A stretch of 64,000 nucleotides of DNA from Jiangella asiatica (GTDB lineage Bacteria; Actinomycetota; Actinomycetes; Jiangellales; Jiangellaceae): the NCBI RefSeq assembly GCF_004349065.1, contig NZ_SMKZ01000011.1:83328-147327 (forward strand), written 5' to 3'. Position 1 is the stretch's first letter. Every line of letters begins with the position of its first letter. Below are positions 15,723-24,396 of the stretch, piece by piece. Both the position numbers and the translations under genes were made by a program. The notes beneath the pieces are model-generated. The model saw only the letters and a list, made by a program, of their open reading frames with translations, was not told where the DNA came from and did no database searches.

Positions 15723-17116
15723 CAGACGAAGGGCCGCAATCGCCCGAGGGCGGTCACGTGTGCGTGATCGAGCACGGTCGTCAGGTACCGCTCGCGCAGT
15801 GGGTCGGCGGTGTCGCGCATCCAGGTGGCCAGCGTGCGGCGCATTGCCGTGAGCTGGTCGGCGCGCTCGGGGTCGCCGCTCAGGTCGGTCAGCGCGTCCG
15901 GGTCGGCGTCGAGGCGGTACAGCTCCTCCGGCGCGCGGGTGAGGTAGTGCTGGGTCCGGACGGCGACGGCCGGGTCGGTCGACGCGGCGGCGAGCATGGC
16001 CGGCCAGGTGCGGCCCTGCATGTTCTCGGCGCGGTAGGCCATGGCGCCGTCGGCCCACGCGTTCCACACGTAGCCGAACCGTTCGTTCTGCACGCACCGC
16101 ATCTCGTACCGAATTCCGGCCGACGTCTCGTGGAAGACGGTCACCAGGTGGTCCCGCCGGTCCTCGTCCCCGCCGGTGAGGAGGGTGACAAGGGAGCGAC
16201 CGTCGACGTCGTCAGGCGCCGGGACGCCCGCCGCGTCGCAGAACGTCGGCAGCAGGTCCAGCCCGGAGACGAACCGCCGGCTCACCACCGTCCCTGCGCT
16301 GGTGTGGCCCGGCCACCGGACGATCAACGGGGTCCGGGTGCTGTGCAGATAGCAGTTGGCCTTGGCGAACGGGAACGCCATCCCGTTGTCCGAGAGGAAC
16401 ACGACGAGCGTCCGCTCGGCCTGGCCCGACGCCTCGAGCGCCCCGAGCACCGCGGCCACGACGTCGTCGCACCGGCGACTGGAGCTCAAGTACTCGGCGA
16501 CCTCCCGGCGCACGTCGGCCAGGTCCGGCAGGAAACCCGGCGGTGTCGCGGCAGCGGGCTCGTACACCCGGGACGGCCGGGGGATGGTGGCCCGCTCCGC
16601 CGCGGTGAAGTGCGACAACTCCTGGTCACTGCCGTGGAACGGCCGGTGCGGGTCGTGGGCGTTGGCCATCAGGAACCACGGTCGCCGCTGCGCCGCGGCG
16701 GTGGCGACGAACTCCGCCGTGGCCGCGGCGTAGGCCCTCGGGTCCCGGCCCATGCCGAGCTCGTCCACCTGCCGCACATAGTCCCAGCCGAACCGCGCCA
16801 CCGGCTCCAGATGGTGCACCTTGCCCAAGATCCCGACGCGGTAGCCGGCCGGCCGCAGCAGGTCGGTCAGGAGCGGGACGCCGTCATGGATCGGTTCGAA
16901 TCCCTCGGCGCCGTTGCGGTGCGGCCATCGCCCGGTGAGCATCGCCGAGCGGCTGGGCTGGCACACCGCGATGGGCACATGGGCTCGGCGGAACACGACG
17001 CCTTCGGTGGCCAGCCGATCCATGGCCGGCGTGACACCACCGGCGCCACCGAAGCATCCGGGCGTGTCCGCGCCGAGGTCGTCGGCGGTGATGAGCAGGA
17101 TGTTGCTCACGCTCAT
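15719..17116 (-). CDS. Cytosolic sulfatase (formylglycine type, sulfamidase-like)
   Basis: 465 residues from ATG 17116. Type I sulfatase of the alkaline-phosphatase superfamily: N-terminal metal site ILLITADDLG, formylglycine motif C52-Q-P-S-R56 within VCQPSRSAMLTG, the lysine/histidine segment GILGKVHH, a mid-protein NAHDPHRPF and the metal-site FLSDNGMAF. Sequence style (VCQPSRSAMLTGRWPHRNG) is closest to heparan N-sulfatase-like members, but substrate assignment is tentative. No signal peptide: the protein starts directly at the first strand. Its ATGA start overlaps the stop of the preceding sulfatase, so the pair is co-translated. Cys52 must be converted by an FGE encoded elsewhere. It hydrolyses a sulfate ester or sulfamate from an imported glycan fragment, by inference. 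Confidence 0.9.
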   Translation of the reverse strand: MSVSNILLITADDLGADTPGCFGGAGGVTPAMDRLATEGVVFRRAHVPIAVCQPSRSAMLTGRWPHRNGAEGFEPIHDGVPLLTDLLRPAGYRVGILGKVHHLEPVARFGWDYVRQVDELGMGRDPRAYAAATAEFVATAAAQRRPWFLMANAHDPHRPFHGSDQELSHFTAAERATIPRPSRVYEPAAATPPGFLPDLADVRREVAEYLSSSRRCDDVVAAVLGALEASGQAERTLVVFLSDNGMAFPFAKANCYLHSTRTPLIVRWPGHTSAGTVVSRRFVSGLDLLPTFCDAAGVPAPDDVDGRSLVTLLTGGDEDRRDHLVTVFHETSAGIRYEMRCVQNERFGYVWNAWADGAMAYRAENMQGRTWPAMLAAASTDPAVAVRTQHYLTRAPEELYRLDADPDALTDLSGDPERADQLTAMRRTLATWMRDTADPLRERYLTTVLDHAHVTALGRLRPFVC

Positions 17117-18561
17117 GTGCCGGCTCCGTACTCCCTCAACGGGTTGCGCCCCCAGTGTGCGTTGGGCGTCAGATGATGCCATGGCGCAGGCATGTCCGCG
17201 GGGGTGTCGACGCGGTATGCCGACGCGGCCTTGCTGAGCAGCGCGATCCACGACGCGTCGGTGCCGGCCAGGTCGTGCTCCTCGTCCGGGTCCTCGACCA
17301 GGTCGAAGGCGTGGATCGGCCGGTCTCCGGGCCCGAGCTCGACCTTCGTCTCGCCGTCGGTGATCATCGTCCGGTCGTCGATCTCGGAGATGACGAACTC
17401 GCGGTGCAGGTCGTCGGCCCTGTCGTCCAGCAGCCGGAGCAGGCTGCGACCGCGCTGCCCGGCCAGGGCCGTGCCAGCGAGGTCGAGCATCGTGGCGGGC
17501 ACGTCGATCAGCTCGACCAGCGCGTCGCGGACCAGGCCGCGACCGGCGGGGACCGCGTTCGGCGGGCGGACGATCAGCGGCACCCGGACCGACGACTCGA
17601 AGAACTGGCCCTTGCCGACCAGCCGGTGGTCGCCGAGCAGGTCGCCGTGGTCGCTGGTGAACACCACCCACGTGTTGTCCAGCAGCCCGCGCGTCTCCAG
17701 CGCCGCCAGCAGCCTCCCCAGCCAGGCGTCGATGAACGTCACGTTGGCCAGATAGTGGGCCCGCATCCGCCGGATCTCGTCCGCGGTGGCGTCGGGGATG
17801 TCCGAGCTGGCGATGCTCGCCCCGACCGGGTACCGGTAGTCGAGGGGACCCAGCGGCATGCCGGCCGGGTCGTACATCGAGGCGTACGGCTCCGGCGGAT
17901 CGAAGGGGTCGTGCGGACCCTCGGGACCGACCCAGAGGAAGAACGGCTCGTCAGGCGCGTTCAGCAGCCACTGCTCCGCCCGGCCCAGCACCCACCCGTC
18001 GATGTGGTCGTGCTCGTCCAGGAACGAGGCGCGGGACCGCAACGGACCGTCAGAGGCCCGCTCGAGCAGGTCCGCGTGGAACGCGTCGAGCAGCCCCCGT
18101 GCCTTGAGGTGTTCGGTGTAGGCGCTCGCGCGCAGGTTGCCGCGGCTCATCTTCCCGGTGGTCTCGAACGGATCGTCGAAGCCCATCGCCCGCAGGATCG
18201 GGTCGGAGACCAGCAGCTCGACGTCGTGGAACCACGTGTAGTGCAGCTTGCCGACGTTCGCGGTGCGGTATCCCGCGTCGCGCAGGCACCGCACGAACGA
18301 CGGCGCCTCCGGCCACGGCGAGGTGTCGTTGTCCAGGCACTGGTGCTGGTGCGGATAGCGGCCGGTGAGCATGCTGGTCCGGCTCGGCACGCACAGCGGG
18401 CTCTGGCTGTACGTGCGGCGGAACCAGGTCCCCTCCGCGACGAGCCGGTCGAGGTTCGGTGTCCGGACCGGGAACGTGCCGGCCGCCGCCAGGGCGTCCC
18501 ACCGTTGCTGGTCGGTCATGACCAGCACGATGTTCGGCTTCTGGGCAGGTCCGGCGCTCAC
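17113..18561 (-). CDS. Cytosolic sulfatase (formylglycine type, choline-sulfatase-like)
   Basis: 482 residues from GTG 18561, overlapping the preceding gene by GTGA. Motifs: NIVLVMTDQQRWD metal site, formylglycine motif C57-V-P-S-R61 in LCVPSRTSMLTGRYPH, TANVGKLHY, GPEGPHDPFDPP and VVFTSDHGDLLGDH. No secretion signal is present. The DQQR variant and the two-domain length fit the large S1 group that includes choline sulfatases and many glycan sulfatases. It lies in locus 1 between a beta-propeller glycosidase-like gene and a second sulfatase, which points to a polysaccharide-derived substrate rather than choline sulfate. Confidence 0.9.
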   Translation of the reverse strand: MSAGPAQKPNIVLVMTDQQRWDALAAAGTFPVRTPNLDRLVAEGTWFRRTYSQSPLCVPSRTSMLTGRYPHQHQCLDNDTSPWPEAPSFVRCLRDAGYRTANVGKLHYTWFHDVELLVSDPILRAMGFDDPFETTGKMSRGNLRASAYTEHLKARGLLDAFHADLLERASDGPLRSRASFLDEHDHIDGWVLGRAEQWLLNAPDEPFFLWVGPEGPHDPFDPPEPYASMYDPAGMPLGPLDYRYPVGASIASSDIPDATADEIRRMRAHYLANVTFIDAWLGRLLAALETRGLLDNTWVVFTSDHGDLLGDHRLVGKGQFFESSVRVPLIVRPPNAVPAGRGLVRDALVELIDVPATMLDLAGTALAGQRGRSLLRLLDDRADDLHREFVISEIDDRTMITDGETKVELGPGDRPIHAFDLVEDPDEEHDLAGTDASWIALLSKAASAYRVDTPADMPAPWHHLTPNAHWGRNPLREYGAGT

Positions 18562-19544
18562 TGGGAGGTCCGAGGTACGCGGGCCAGCCGCAGCTCGTGG
18601 GCGCCGTCGGGGCGGGCGTACTCGAAGTACACGAACCAGGTGCCGTCGACCTCCACGATGTCGCCGTAGCGCACCGAGCCGCTGCTGTGTGGCGACGTCC
18701 GCCACGGCTGGTCCGGCGTGATGCTGGTCCACGAGGCGAGGTCGGCGGACACGGCCAGGCCGGTGCGCTCCTCGTAGTTCTCGCTGGCGTCGCGCGACCC
18801 GTCGTAGAGGCCGACGTAGCCGTTGCCAATGTCGACGACGGTGGTGAGCCGTGCCTGGTAGCGGTCCCAGCCGGCGCCGACCGGGAACACGTCCGGAGTC
18901 CAGCTGAATTGCAGGCCGTCCTCGCTGACGGCGAGCCCGGTCGGGAACGTCGTCATGTCGGTGACGTAGATGTCGGCCCTCTCGTGGGCCAGCCGGCGGT
19001 CCTCGTCGGAGAAGTCCGCGGCGGCGGCGTAGCTGACGAACAGCCGCACGCTCGACCCGTCGACGACCGGGACCGGGTCCTTGACGCCTTCGGTGCCGGT
19101 GGCGGCCGCCGTCAGGGCCGGGACCCGGGTGGTGAGGTCGAACGCGTCGGGGGTGCGGGCCTGGGCGACGTCGATCCGCCACCGGTTGTCGGCCGGGTCG
19201 ACGTAGCTGACGTAGAGCAGGTACCTGCCGCCGTGGCGGACCAGGGCGAACCGCTCCATCGACGACGTGCCCAGCTCATCCTTCTCGACCGACCAGATGT
19301 CGGTGAACTCCACGCCGTCGCTGCTCGACGCGATCGCGCAGCGCCAGCCCCGCTCGGCCGCCTCGCCGCGGGGTCGCCGCTGCCGGTACGTCATCAGGAA
19401 CCGGCCGTGCTCGGGCTCGTGGACGACGCTGGGGCAGCCGACCCAGAATCCTGACCGCGGGTGCTCCGGCGCCAGGACGGTGACTGCGTCCTCGACGTCG
19501 AAGCGCTCCAGGCCGGCGAGGTCGTGGACGGGAACCGATGTCAT
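18558..19544 (-). CDS. Five-bladed beta-propeller protein, glycoside-hydrolase-like (GH43/GH130/GH117 fold)
   Basis: 328 residues, ATG 19544 with GAGAGGAA upstream. Repeating blades are visible, each with strand pairs like HGRFLMTYRQR, GRYLLYVSYVD, VRLFVSYAAA and GNGYVGLYDGSRD, and aspartate/glutamate positions (VKDPVPVV, YGDIVEVDG) of the kind used in furanosidase-type propellers. No signal peptide, so it acts inside the cell. No exact family can be fixed: GH43, GH117 and GH130 share this architecture. Genomic setting next to sulfatases and a dehydratase suggests cleavage or phosphorolysis of imported oligosaccharide. Confidence 0.65.
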   Translation of the reverse strand: MTSVPVHDLAGLERFDVEDAVTVLAPEHPRSGFWVGCPSVVHEPEHGRFLMTYRQRRPRGEAAERGWRCAIASSSDGVEFTDIWSVEKDELGTSSMERFALVRHGGRYLLYVSYVDPADNRWRIDVAQARTPDAFDLTTRVPALTAAATGTEGVKDPVPVVDGSSVRLFVSYAAAADFSDEDRRLAHERADIYVTDMTTFPTGLAVSEDGLQFSWTPDVFPVGAGWDRYQARLTTVVDIGNGYVGLYDGSRDASENYEERTGLAVSADLASWTSITPDQPWRTSPHSSGSVRYGDIVEVDGTWFVYFEYARPDGAHELRLARVPRTSQ

Positions 19545-19592
19545 CGTGGTGTTCCTCTCGGGTGGTTCTGCGGTGCGGGGTCGGTGCGGCTG

Positions 19593-20870
19593 TCAGGGGC
19601 GCTGCACTGCGCCGTCGGTCCGCCTCGTCGCGGTCCAGCCGTCTCGGGTCAGGGGTGGCAGCGGCGGGAAGGCCGCGGCCAGTCGCTCGTCGATGTCGAC
19701 GCCGAGGCCCGGCGCCGCGGACGGCCACAGGTGTCCGTCCGCGGCGACCGGGGTGCCCGGGAACACCTCCCGTACCGCGTCCGGGAAGGCGTAGAGCTCC
19801 TGGATGCCGGTGTTGGGCAGGGCGATGTCGAGGGCGAGGTTCGCGGCGTGCCCGACCGGCGAGACGTCACCGGGGCCGTGCCAGGCGGTGCGGATGCCGA
19901 ACAGCTCGGCGGTCGCCGCCAGCCGCAGCGCCGGGGTGATGCCGCCGATCGCCGACAGGTGGCACCGGATGTAGTCGCACCACCGCTGCGAGACGACCGG
20001 GAGATACTCCCCCGGCCCGACGAACAGCTCGCCGATGGCGATCGGCGTCGACGTCTGTGCCCGCAGGGTCGGCAGCCAGCCGAGGTCCTCCGGCGCGACC
20101 GGGTCCTCCAGGAAGAACAGGTGGTACGGCTCGAGGTCCTTGGCCAGCCGGATCGCCTGCGACGGGGTCAGCCGCTCGTGCGCGTCGTGGAGCAGCCGCA
20201 CCTCCTCGCCCAGTGCGCCGCGCAGGTGCTCGAACAGCCGCGGGATTGTCCGCAGGTACGCCTCGGCGTCCCATCCGTCGGCCGCGAGGCCGCGGCGGAC
20301 GCCGTCGGCGCCGTCCGCCGCGACGACCTCCGGGTAGCCGTACGTCCGCACGCCCGGTACCGCGACCTGACACCGGACGTGCCCGAAGCCGGCTTCCAGG
20401 TGCGCGAGCACGGCGTCGGTCACCTCGTGGGCGTCGCGGCCGCGCGCGTGGACGTAGGCCGGCACCGCCAGCCGGGCACGGCCGCCCAGCAGCTGCCACA
20501 CCGGGAGCCCCGCCTGCTTGCCCTTGATGTCCCACAGCGCCAGGTCGACGCCGGACAGCGCGTTGTTGAGCACCGGCCCGGCCCGCCAGTACGACGACAG
20601 CTGCAGGGCGTGCCAGCTGTCGGTGACGTCGGCCGGGTCGCGGCCGATCAGCTGCGGTCGCAGGTAGTCCTGGATCGCCGACACGACCGCGAGCGGCCGC
20701 TGGGCGAAGGTGGCGCAGCCCAGCCCGTAGAGTCCGTCGTCGCTCGTCAGCACCTTGACCACGACCAGCGGGACGCCAGCCGGTGCGGTGACGACGGTCC
20801 GGACGTCGGCGATGCGCACGCCGGCCGGATCGTCGCGCTGCCACGGCGGCGGCCAGGGATTCTCGGTCAC
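19593..20870 (-). CDS. Enolase-superfamily sugar-acid dehydratase, ManD/RspA-like
   Basis: 425 residues from GTG 20870 (GGGGGAG upstream; GTGA overlap with the preceding gene). Layout and motifs follow the ManD/RspA group: LLHDAHERLTP (first metal aspartate), HLFFLEDP (glutamate), IAIGELFVG (third metal glutamate), CDYIRCHLSAIGGIT, and WHGPGDVSPVGHAANLALD with the catalytic histidine, ending in GIQE. Members dehydrate D-mannonate or D-gluconate to 2-keto-3-deoxygluconate; others have no detected activity. In this locus, mannonate from uronate catabolism is the most economical guess. Cytosolic, Mg-dependent, expected octamer by family. Confidence 0.85.
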   Translation of the reverse strand: MTENPWPPPWQRDDPAGVRIADVRTVVTAPAGVPLVVVKVLTSDDGLYGLGCATFAQRPLAVVSAIQDYLRPQLIGRDPADVTDSWHALQLSSYWRAGPVLNNALSGVDLALWDIKGKQAGLPVWQLLGGRARLAVPAYVHARGRDAHEVTDAVLAHLEAGFGHVRCQVAVPGVRTYGYPEVVAADGADGVRRGLAADGWDAEAYLRTIPRLFEHLRGALGEEVRLLHDAHERLTPSQAIRLAKDLEPYHLFFLEDPVAPEDLGWLPTLRAQTSTPIAIGELFVGPGEYLPVVSQRWCDYIRCHLSAIGGITPALRLAATAELFGIRTAWHGPGDVSPVGHAANLALDIALPNTGIQELYAFPDAVREVFPGTPVAADGHLWPSAAPGLGVDIDERLAAAFPPLPPLTRDGWTATRRTDGAVQRP

Positions 20871-21793
20871 GACTCCCCCTTTGCCTCGTGGGACTCGCCG
20901 CCGGCTGGGACCTCGCGGTCCGCGGTCGACACAGTGCCCTCCAATGCGTCGGCGTCGCGCCAGCTCCACATCGAACCGAGCCCGAGCAGCCGGGCCGCGC
21001 GGTCGCCGCTCCAGGCGCTCGCGGTGCCGGTCAGGCCGGCGCGGATCCGGGTCGACGGGTGGAAGCGGGCCACCAGCTGGGCCGTGGGCGTCGTGGACAG
21101 CGAGTCCGGTGCGAGCACGTTCACGCTGTGGTGGCCGTCGCGCACGTCCAGTGCCGCGACACAGGCCCGGGCGGCGTCTCCCAGCTCGACGTAACCCCAC
21201 AACTCGCGCACCGACTTGCCGGCGCCGGGGTCGGCCGCGACCTGCCGCACCCGCTCCGCGACCATGTCCCGCGTCGCGATCCAGCCGAAGCGCGGGGCCA
21301 CCACCGTCAGCCCGGTCGAGCGGGCGATCATCGCCGCCGTGTGCTCGTCGACCTGCTTGCTCAGGCCGTACGGGTCGTACGGCGTCAGCGGGTGGTCCTC
21401 GTCGATCGGCACGTACCGCGGCGAGAACGACGCCGGGCCGAACGTCAGCCCGTAGGCGGAGACGCTGGAGGCGACGACCGCGGTGCGGATGCCTCGCGCC
21501 GCCGCGGCGTGCAGGACGCGGAACGTCACGGCGGTGTTGTTGGCGAACACCGTCGCGGCCGGCGCGGCGTGCGGGCCAGGGATCGCGGCCAGGTGGATCA
21601 CCTCGTCGCAGCCGGCCACCACGGTGTCGGCCGCGTGCGGATCGGCCAGGTCCGCGGCCCGCACCTGGACGCCGTCGACGACGCCCGGTGCCCGGTCCAC
21701 CGCGACCACCGCCGACCCGGCCGAGCGCAACATCGTCACCACCGACCGGCCGAGCCGCCCGGCGGCACCGGTGACCAGAACTGTCCGGCTCAC
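20867..21793 (-). CDS. NAD(P)-dependent epimerase/dehydrogenase (extended SDR)
   Basis: 308 residues from GTG 21793, overlapping the glycosidase stop by GTGA. Rossmann motif TGAAGRLG near residue 8, adenine-pocket DLAD, HLAAIPGP, catalytic serine in ASSVSAYG, and Y-G-L-S-K as the YxxxK active site. The overall pattern (short 300-residue form, DLAD, VIHLAA) resembles uronate dehydrogenases and sugar-nucleotide epimerases of actinobacterial sugar loci. Coupled to the ManD-like dehydratase, it may oxidise or epimerise the released sugar acid. Specificity cannot be read from sequence. Confidence 0.82.
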   Translation of the reverse strand: MSRTVLVTGAAGRLGRSVVTMLRSAGSAVVAVDRAPGVVDGVQVRAADLADPHAADTVVAGCDEVIHLAAIPGPHAAPAATVFANNTAVTFRVLHAAAARGIRTAVVASSVSAYGLTFGPASFSPRYVPIDEDHPLTPYDPYGLSKQVDEHTAAMIARSTGLTVVAPRFGWIATRDMVAERVRQVAADPGAGKSVRELWGYVELGDAARACVAALDVRDGHHSVNVLAPDSLSTTPTAQLVARFHPSTRIRAGLTGTASAWSGDRAARLLGLGSMWSWRDADALEGTVSTADREVPAGGESHEAKGES

Positions 21794-24396
21794 GGCCCGT
21801 AGACCTCCAGCTCCCGGATCGTCAGGTTGTTCGCGGCGGGCTGGCCGCCGACGATCCTCACCTGCCGCGCGGTGGTGCCGGCCGGCAGCGGGATGGCGTC
21901 GTCGCGCCCCGTCGGCTCGGTGATCGTCGCCACCGTCGTCCAGGGACCGCTCGCGGAGTCGGCCACCTGGACCTGGTACGACAGCGCCGTCTGGTTCGGG
22001 TTCCAGCGGACCAGGACGAGATCGACCGGCATGACTTCGCCGAGGCCGACGGAGATCCATTGGCCGCTCGACGGTGCAGAGCGCCACTCGGTGGTCCAGT
22101 CGCGGTCGACGGCCAACGCCGGCTGCCGGGTCTGATCCGGCGCCGACGACGCGTTGACCGGACGTCCGGCCGCCAGGTTGACCTCGCCGTCCAGCCAGGC
22201 CTGGGTGGCCAGGCGCTTGGCGGCCAGCAGGTCGAGATCCTTCTCGCGGTCGCCGGCACCCTGGACCACCACCCGCGTCCCGTCGAAGAACGTCGCGTTG
22301 GGCGGCATGGACGCCAGCGCCGTCTCCATCGCCTCGATGGTGTCGATCTCGGCAGCCGCGATGGGCTCCAACGCCACCCGGAACGCCGGGTCGTCCACGT
22401 CGGTGTACTGGTCGGCAACCCGGAGGCCTTGGAGGAAGTGCAGCCGCGACGTGAACACGTGCGTGTACAGCTCGGTCCAGTGCCGCATCTGGGCGAACCG
22501 CGCCGAGGTCCCGTCGTCCAGCTGGGCGCCGATCTGGTTGGCCCGGGCCAGCTCCGCGGCCACCTGCGTGAAGTTGGCGATGGTGTCCGGATCGGTGCCC
22601 CAGGGCCGGTACTGGGTGAACGGGTTGCTCTTCAGCCCGTCCGGGGTGATCGGTCGCAGCGCCGCCCCGCCGCCGAGCACGGCCGGGTTGAGGTAGATGG
22701 CCAGCCGCTGGTACCAGCTGTAGACCCGCAGGCCGGCCGGGTCGCCCGTGGCGTAGGACGGGTCGACCAGGGCGCGGTCGACCAGCGACCAGTAGCGCAG
22801 CACGTCCGGGGCACGGTCCGCGCCGAAGTCGGTGGTGGCGACCCGGTTCAGCAGCGGCTCCGGGTGCGCGGCGTCGAACGGGGTGGTGTCGGTTGGGTCG
22901 AACAGGCCCGGGTCCCAGATCATCTCCCGGATGACCGACAGGTTCGCCGAGTAGGTCCAGCCCTCCACTCCGCCCCACCACAGGTAGAAGTTCCGCACGC
23001 CGATCTCGGCCAGGGCATGCAGTTTGCTGGCGGCCGCGTGCGGTACCGGCAGCCCGATGACCGGCTTCACGCTTTCGCAGCTGCCGCCGGCGGAGACCAG
23101 CGAGGCGTAGTCCGGGCCCCACGTGGTCACGCCGGTCTCGTCGACGGTGTCGATGGCGACGTCGCTGAAGTTGGTCCGCCTGGTGACCCAGTTGTCGCCG
23201 TTGCCGTCCTCGTTGTAGAGGATGCCGACGCCGAGGTCGCGCAGCCGCGCCATGGTGGCAGCGTCGCCGCCCGCGGGGTACAGGTGCCACATCCAGGCCA
23301 TCGGCGTGACGTCGCGGTCGCCGATGACGTCCTTCATGATCCGCATGATCTCGACGGCGACGTCGGACTTCTGGATGTCGCACGTTTCGCCGTCGGTGCC
23401 GGCACGGATGCTGTTGGGGGTCGGGATGTGGCTGTAGTCGCCGAACAGGGTCTCCAGGATCACGATGTCGTCGTGCTGGGCGAGTGCCGCGGCGAAGACG
23501 TCGGCGTAGGCCTGCGCGCCCCGCGGCGTGAACGGGTCGATGGTGCGGGTGCCGTCGCCTCGGACGCAGGTGGAGCTCTCGTTGGCCGGATCGTCGAACC
23601 ATGCCGCACCCACCCCTGGCAGCGGCACCTCGTAGGCCAGCTTCAGGCCCCACTTCTCCCGGACGTCGGCCGGTAACGGGGCGCCGTGCTTCTCGCCCCA
23701 CACCACGTTGATGTAGTTCTCCGCGTAGTACCGGCCCTGTTGGTCGTCGGTCCAGTCCGGCGGCGGGGACTGGGTGAACCGGTGCCCGCCCACCCTGTTG
23801 ACGAACGCGGGTTCGGCGGCCTCGTTCAGCGCGGCGACGTCCAGGCTCGCCTCGCGCTCGATGTGCTGCTCCAGCCGGAACACCCCGTTCATCGCGCCCT
23901 TCGGGCTGGCGCCCACGACGTACAGCACATCCGTCGTGCCGTCGGTCCGCGCGTCGAGGTGGTAGGCCTCCGGCGAGTCGCCGGGCAGGTCGAACGGGTC
24001 ACGACGGTGTGCGATGCCGGCCAGCGGGTGGTCGGCCACGGTGCCGACGACGATGACGCCCGCAGCGGAGCCGAGGTTCTCGCGGCGCAGCCAGGCGGTG
24101 GCGCTCAGGGTGGAGCCCGCCTCGCGTACCTCCAGTGGTGCCGGTGCGCCGAGGTGGTCTGCCAGCTGCCCGGCGAGGTGGTCCGCCGCGGTCCGCTCGA
24201 CGGCGTCGGAACCGTGGACGATCACCCAGTCCGCCCCGACGGCCATCTCACCGGCGGTCGAGGTCAGGCGATCGGCGGTGACGGGTGCGGCGGTGGCGGG
24301 CGCGGCTGTCGTCGGGGGCGCCGCGAGCGACGCCACGAGCGCGGACGCGAGAGCGGTGACGGCGGGTACCACGCGGGTGCGTCGGAGCAACATCAT
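21790..24396 (-). CDS. Secreted putative glycoside hydrolase with C-terminal CBM32/F5-8C-like domain
   Basis: 868 residues; ATG 24396 overlaps the ATPase stop (ATGA). An export signal (basic start, hydrophobic 10-26, Ala/Pro-rich region to about 40) precedes an alpha/beta domain (about 45-190) like the N-terminal domain of GH67/GH20-type enzymes (ERTAADHLAGQLADHLG). A large central region (about 200-600) has a barrel-like pattern (TPMAWMWHLY, VGILYNEDGNGDNW, NFYLWWGG); a helical region follows (about 600-735); the end (about 738-868) is discoidin-like (NLAAGRPVNASSA, LAVDRDWTTEWRS, VLVRWNP). I cannot assign a known GH family. It is the only clearly secreted carbohydrate-active protein of the locus, so it probably trims the polymer outside before import. 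Confidence 0.75.
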   Translation of the reverse strand: MMLLRRTRVVPAVTALASALVASLAAPPTTAAPATAAPVTADRLTSTAGEMAVGADWVIVHGSDAVERTAADHLAGQLADHLGAPAPLEVREAGSTLSATAWLRRENLGSAAGVIVVGTVADHPLAGIAHRRDPFDLPGDSPEAYHLDARTDGTTDVLYVVGASPKGAMNGVFRLEQHIEREASLDVAALNEAAEPAFVNRVGGHRFTQSPPPDWTDDQQGRYYAENYINVVWGEKHGAPLPADVREKWGLKLAYEVPLPGVGAAWFDDPANESSTCVRGDGTRTIDPFTPRGAQAYADVFAAALAQHDDIVILETLFGDYSHIPTPNSIRAGTDGETCDIQKSDVAVEIMRIMKDVIGDRDVTPMAWMWHLYPAGGDAATMARLRDLGVGILYNEDGNGDNWVTRRTNFSDVAIDTVDETGVTTWGPDYASLVSAGGSCESVKPVIGLPVPHAAASKLHALAEIGVRNFYLWWGGVEGWTYSANLSVIREMIWDPGLFDPTDTTPFDAAHPEPLLNRVATTDFGADRAPDVLRYWSLVDRALVDPSYATGDPAGLRVYSWYQRLAIYLNPAVLGGGAALRPITPDGLKSNPFTQYRPWGTDPDTIANFTQVAAELARANQIGAQLDDGTSARFAQMRHWTELYTHVFTSRLHFLQGLRVADQYTDVDDPAFRVALEPIAAAEIDTIEAMETALASMPPNATFFDGTRVVVQGAGDREKDLDLLAAKRLATQAWLDGEVNLAAGRPVNASSAPDQTRQPALAVDRDWTTEWRSAPSSGQWISVGLGEVMPVDLVLVRWNPNQTALSYQVQVADSASGPWTTVATITEPTGRDDAIPLPAGTTARQVRIVGGQPAANNLTIRELEVYGP

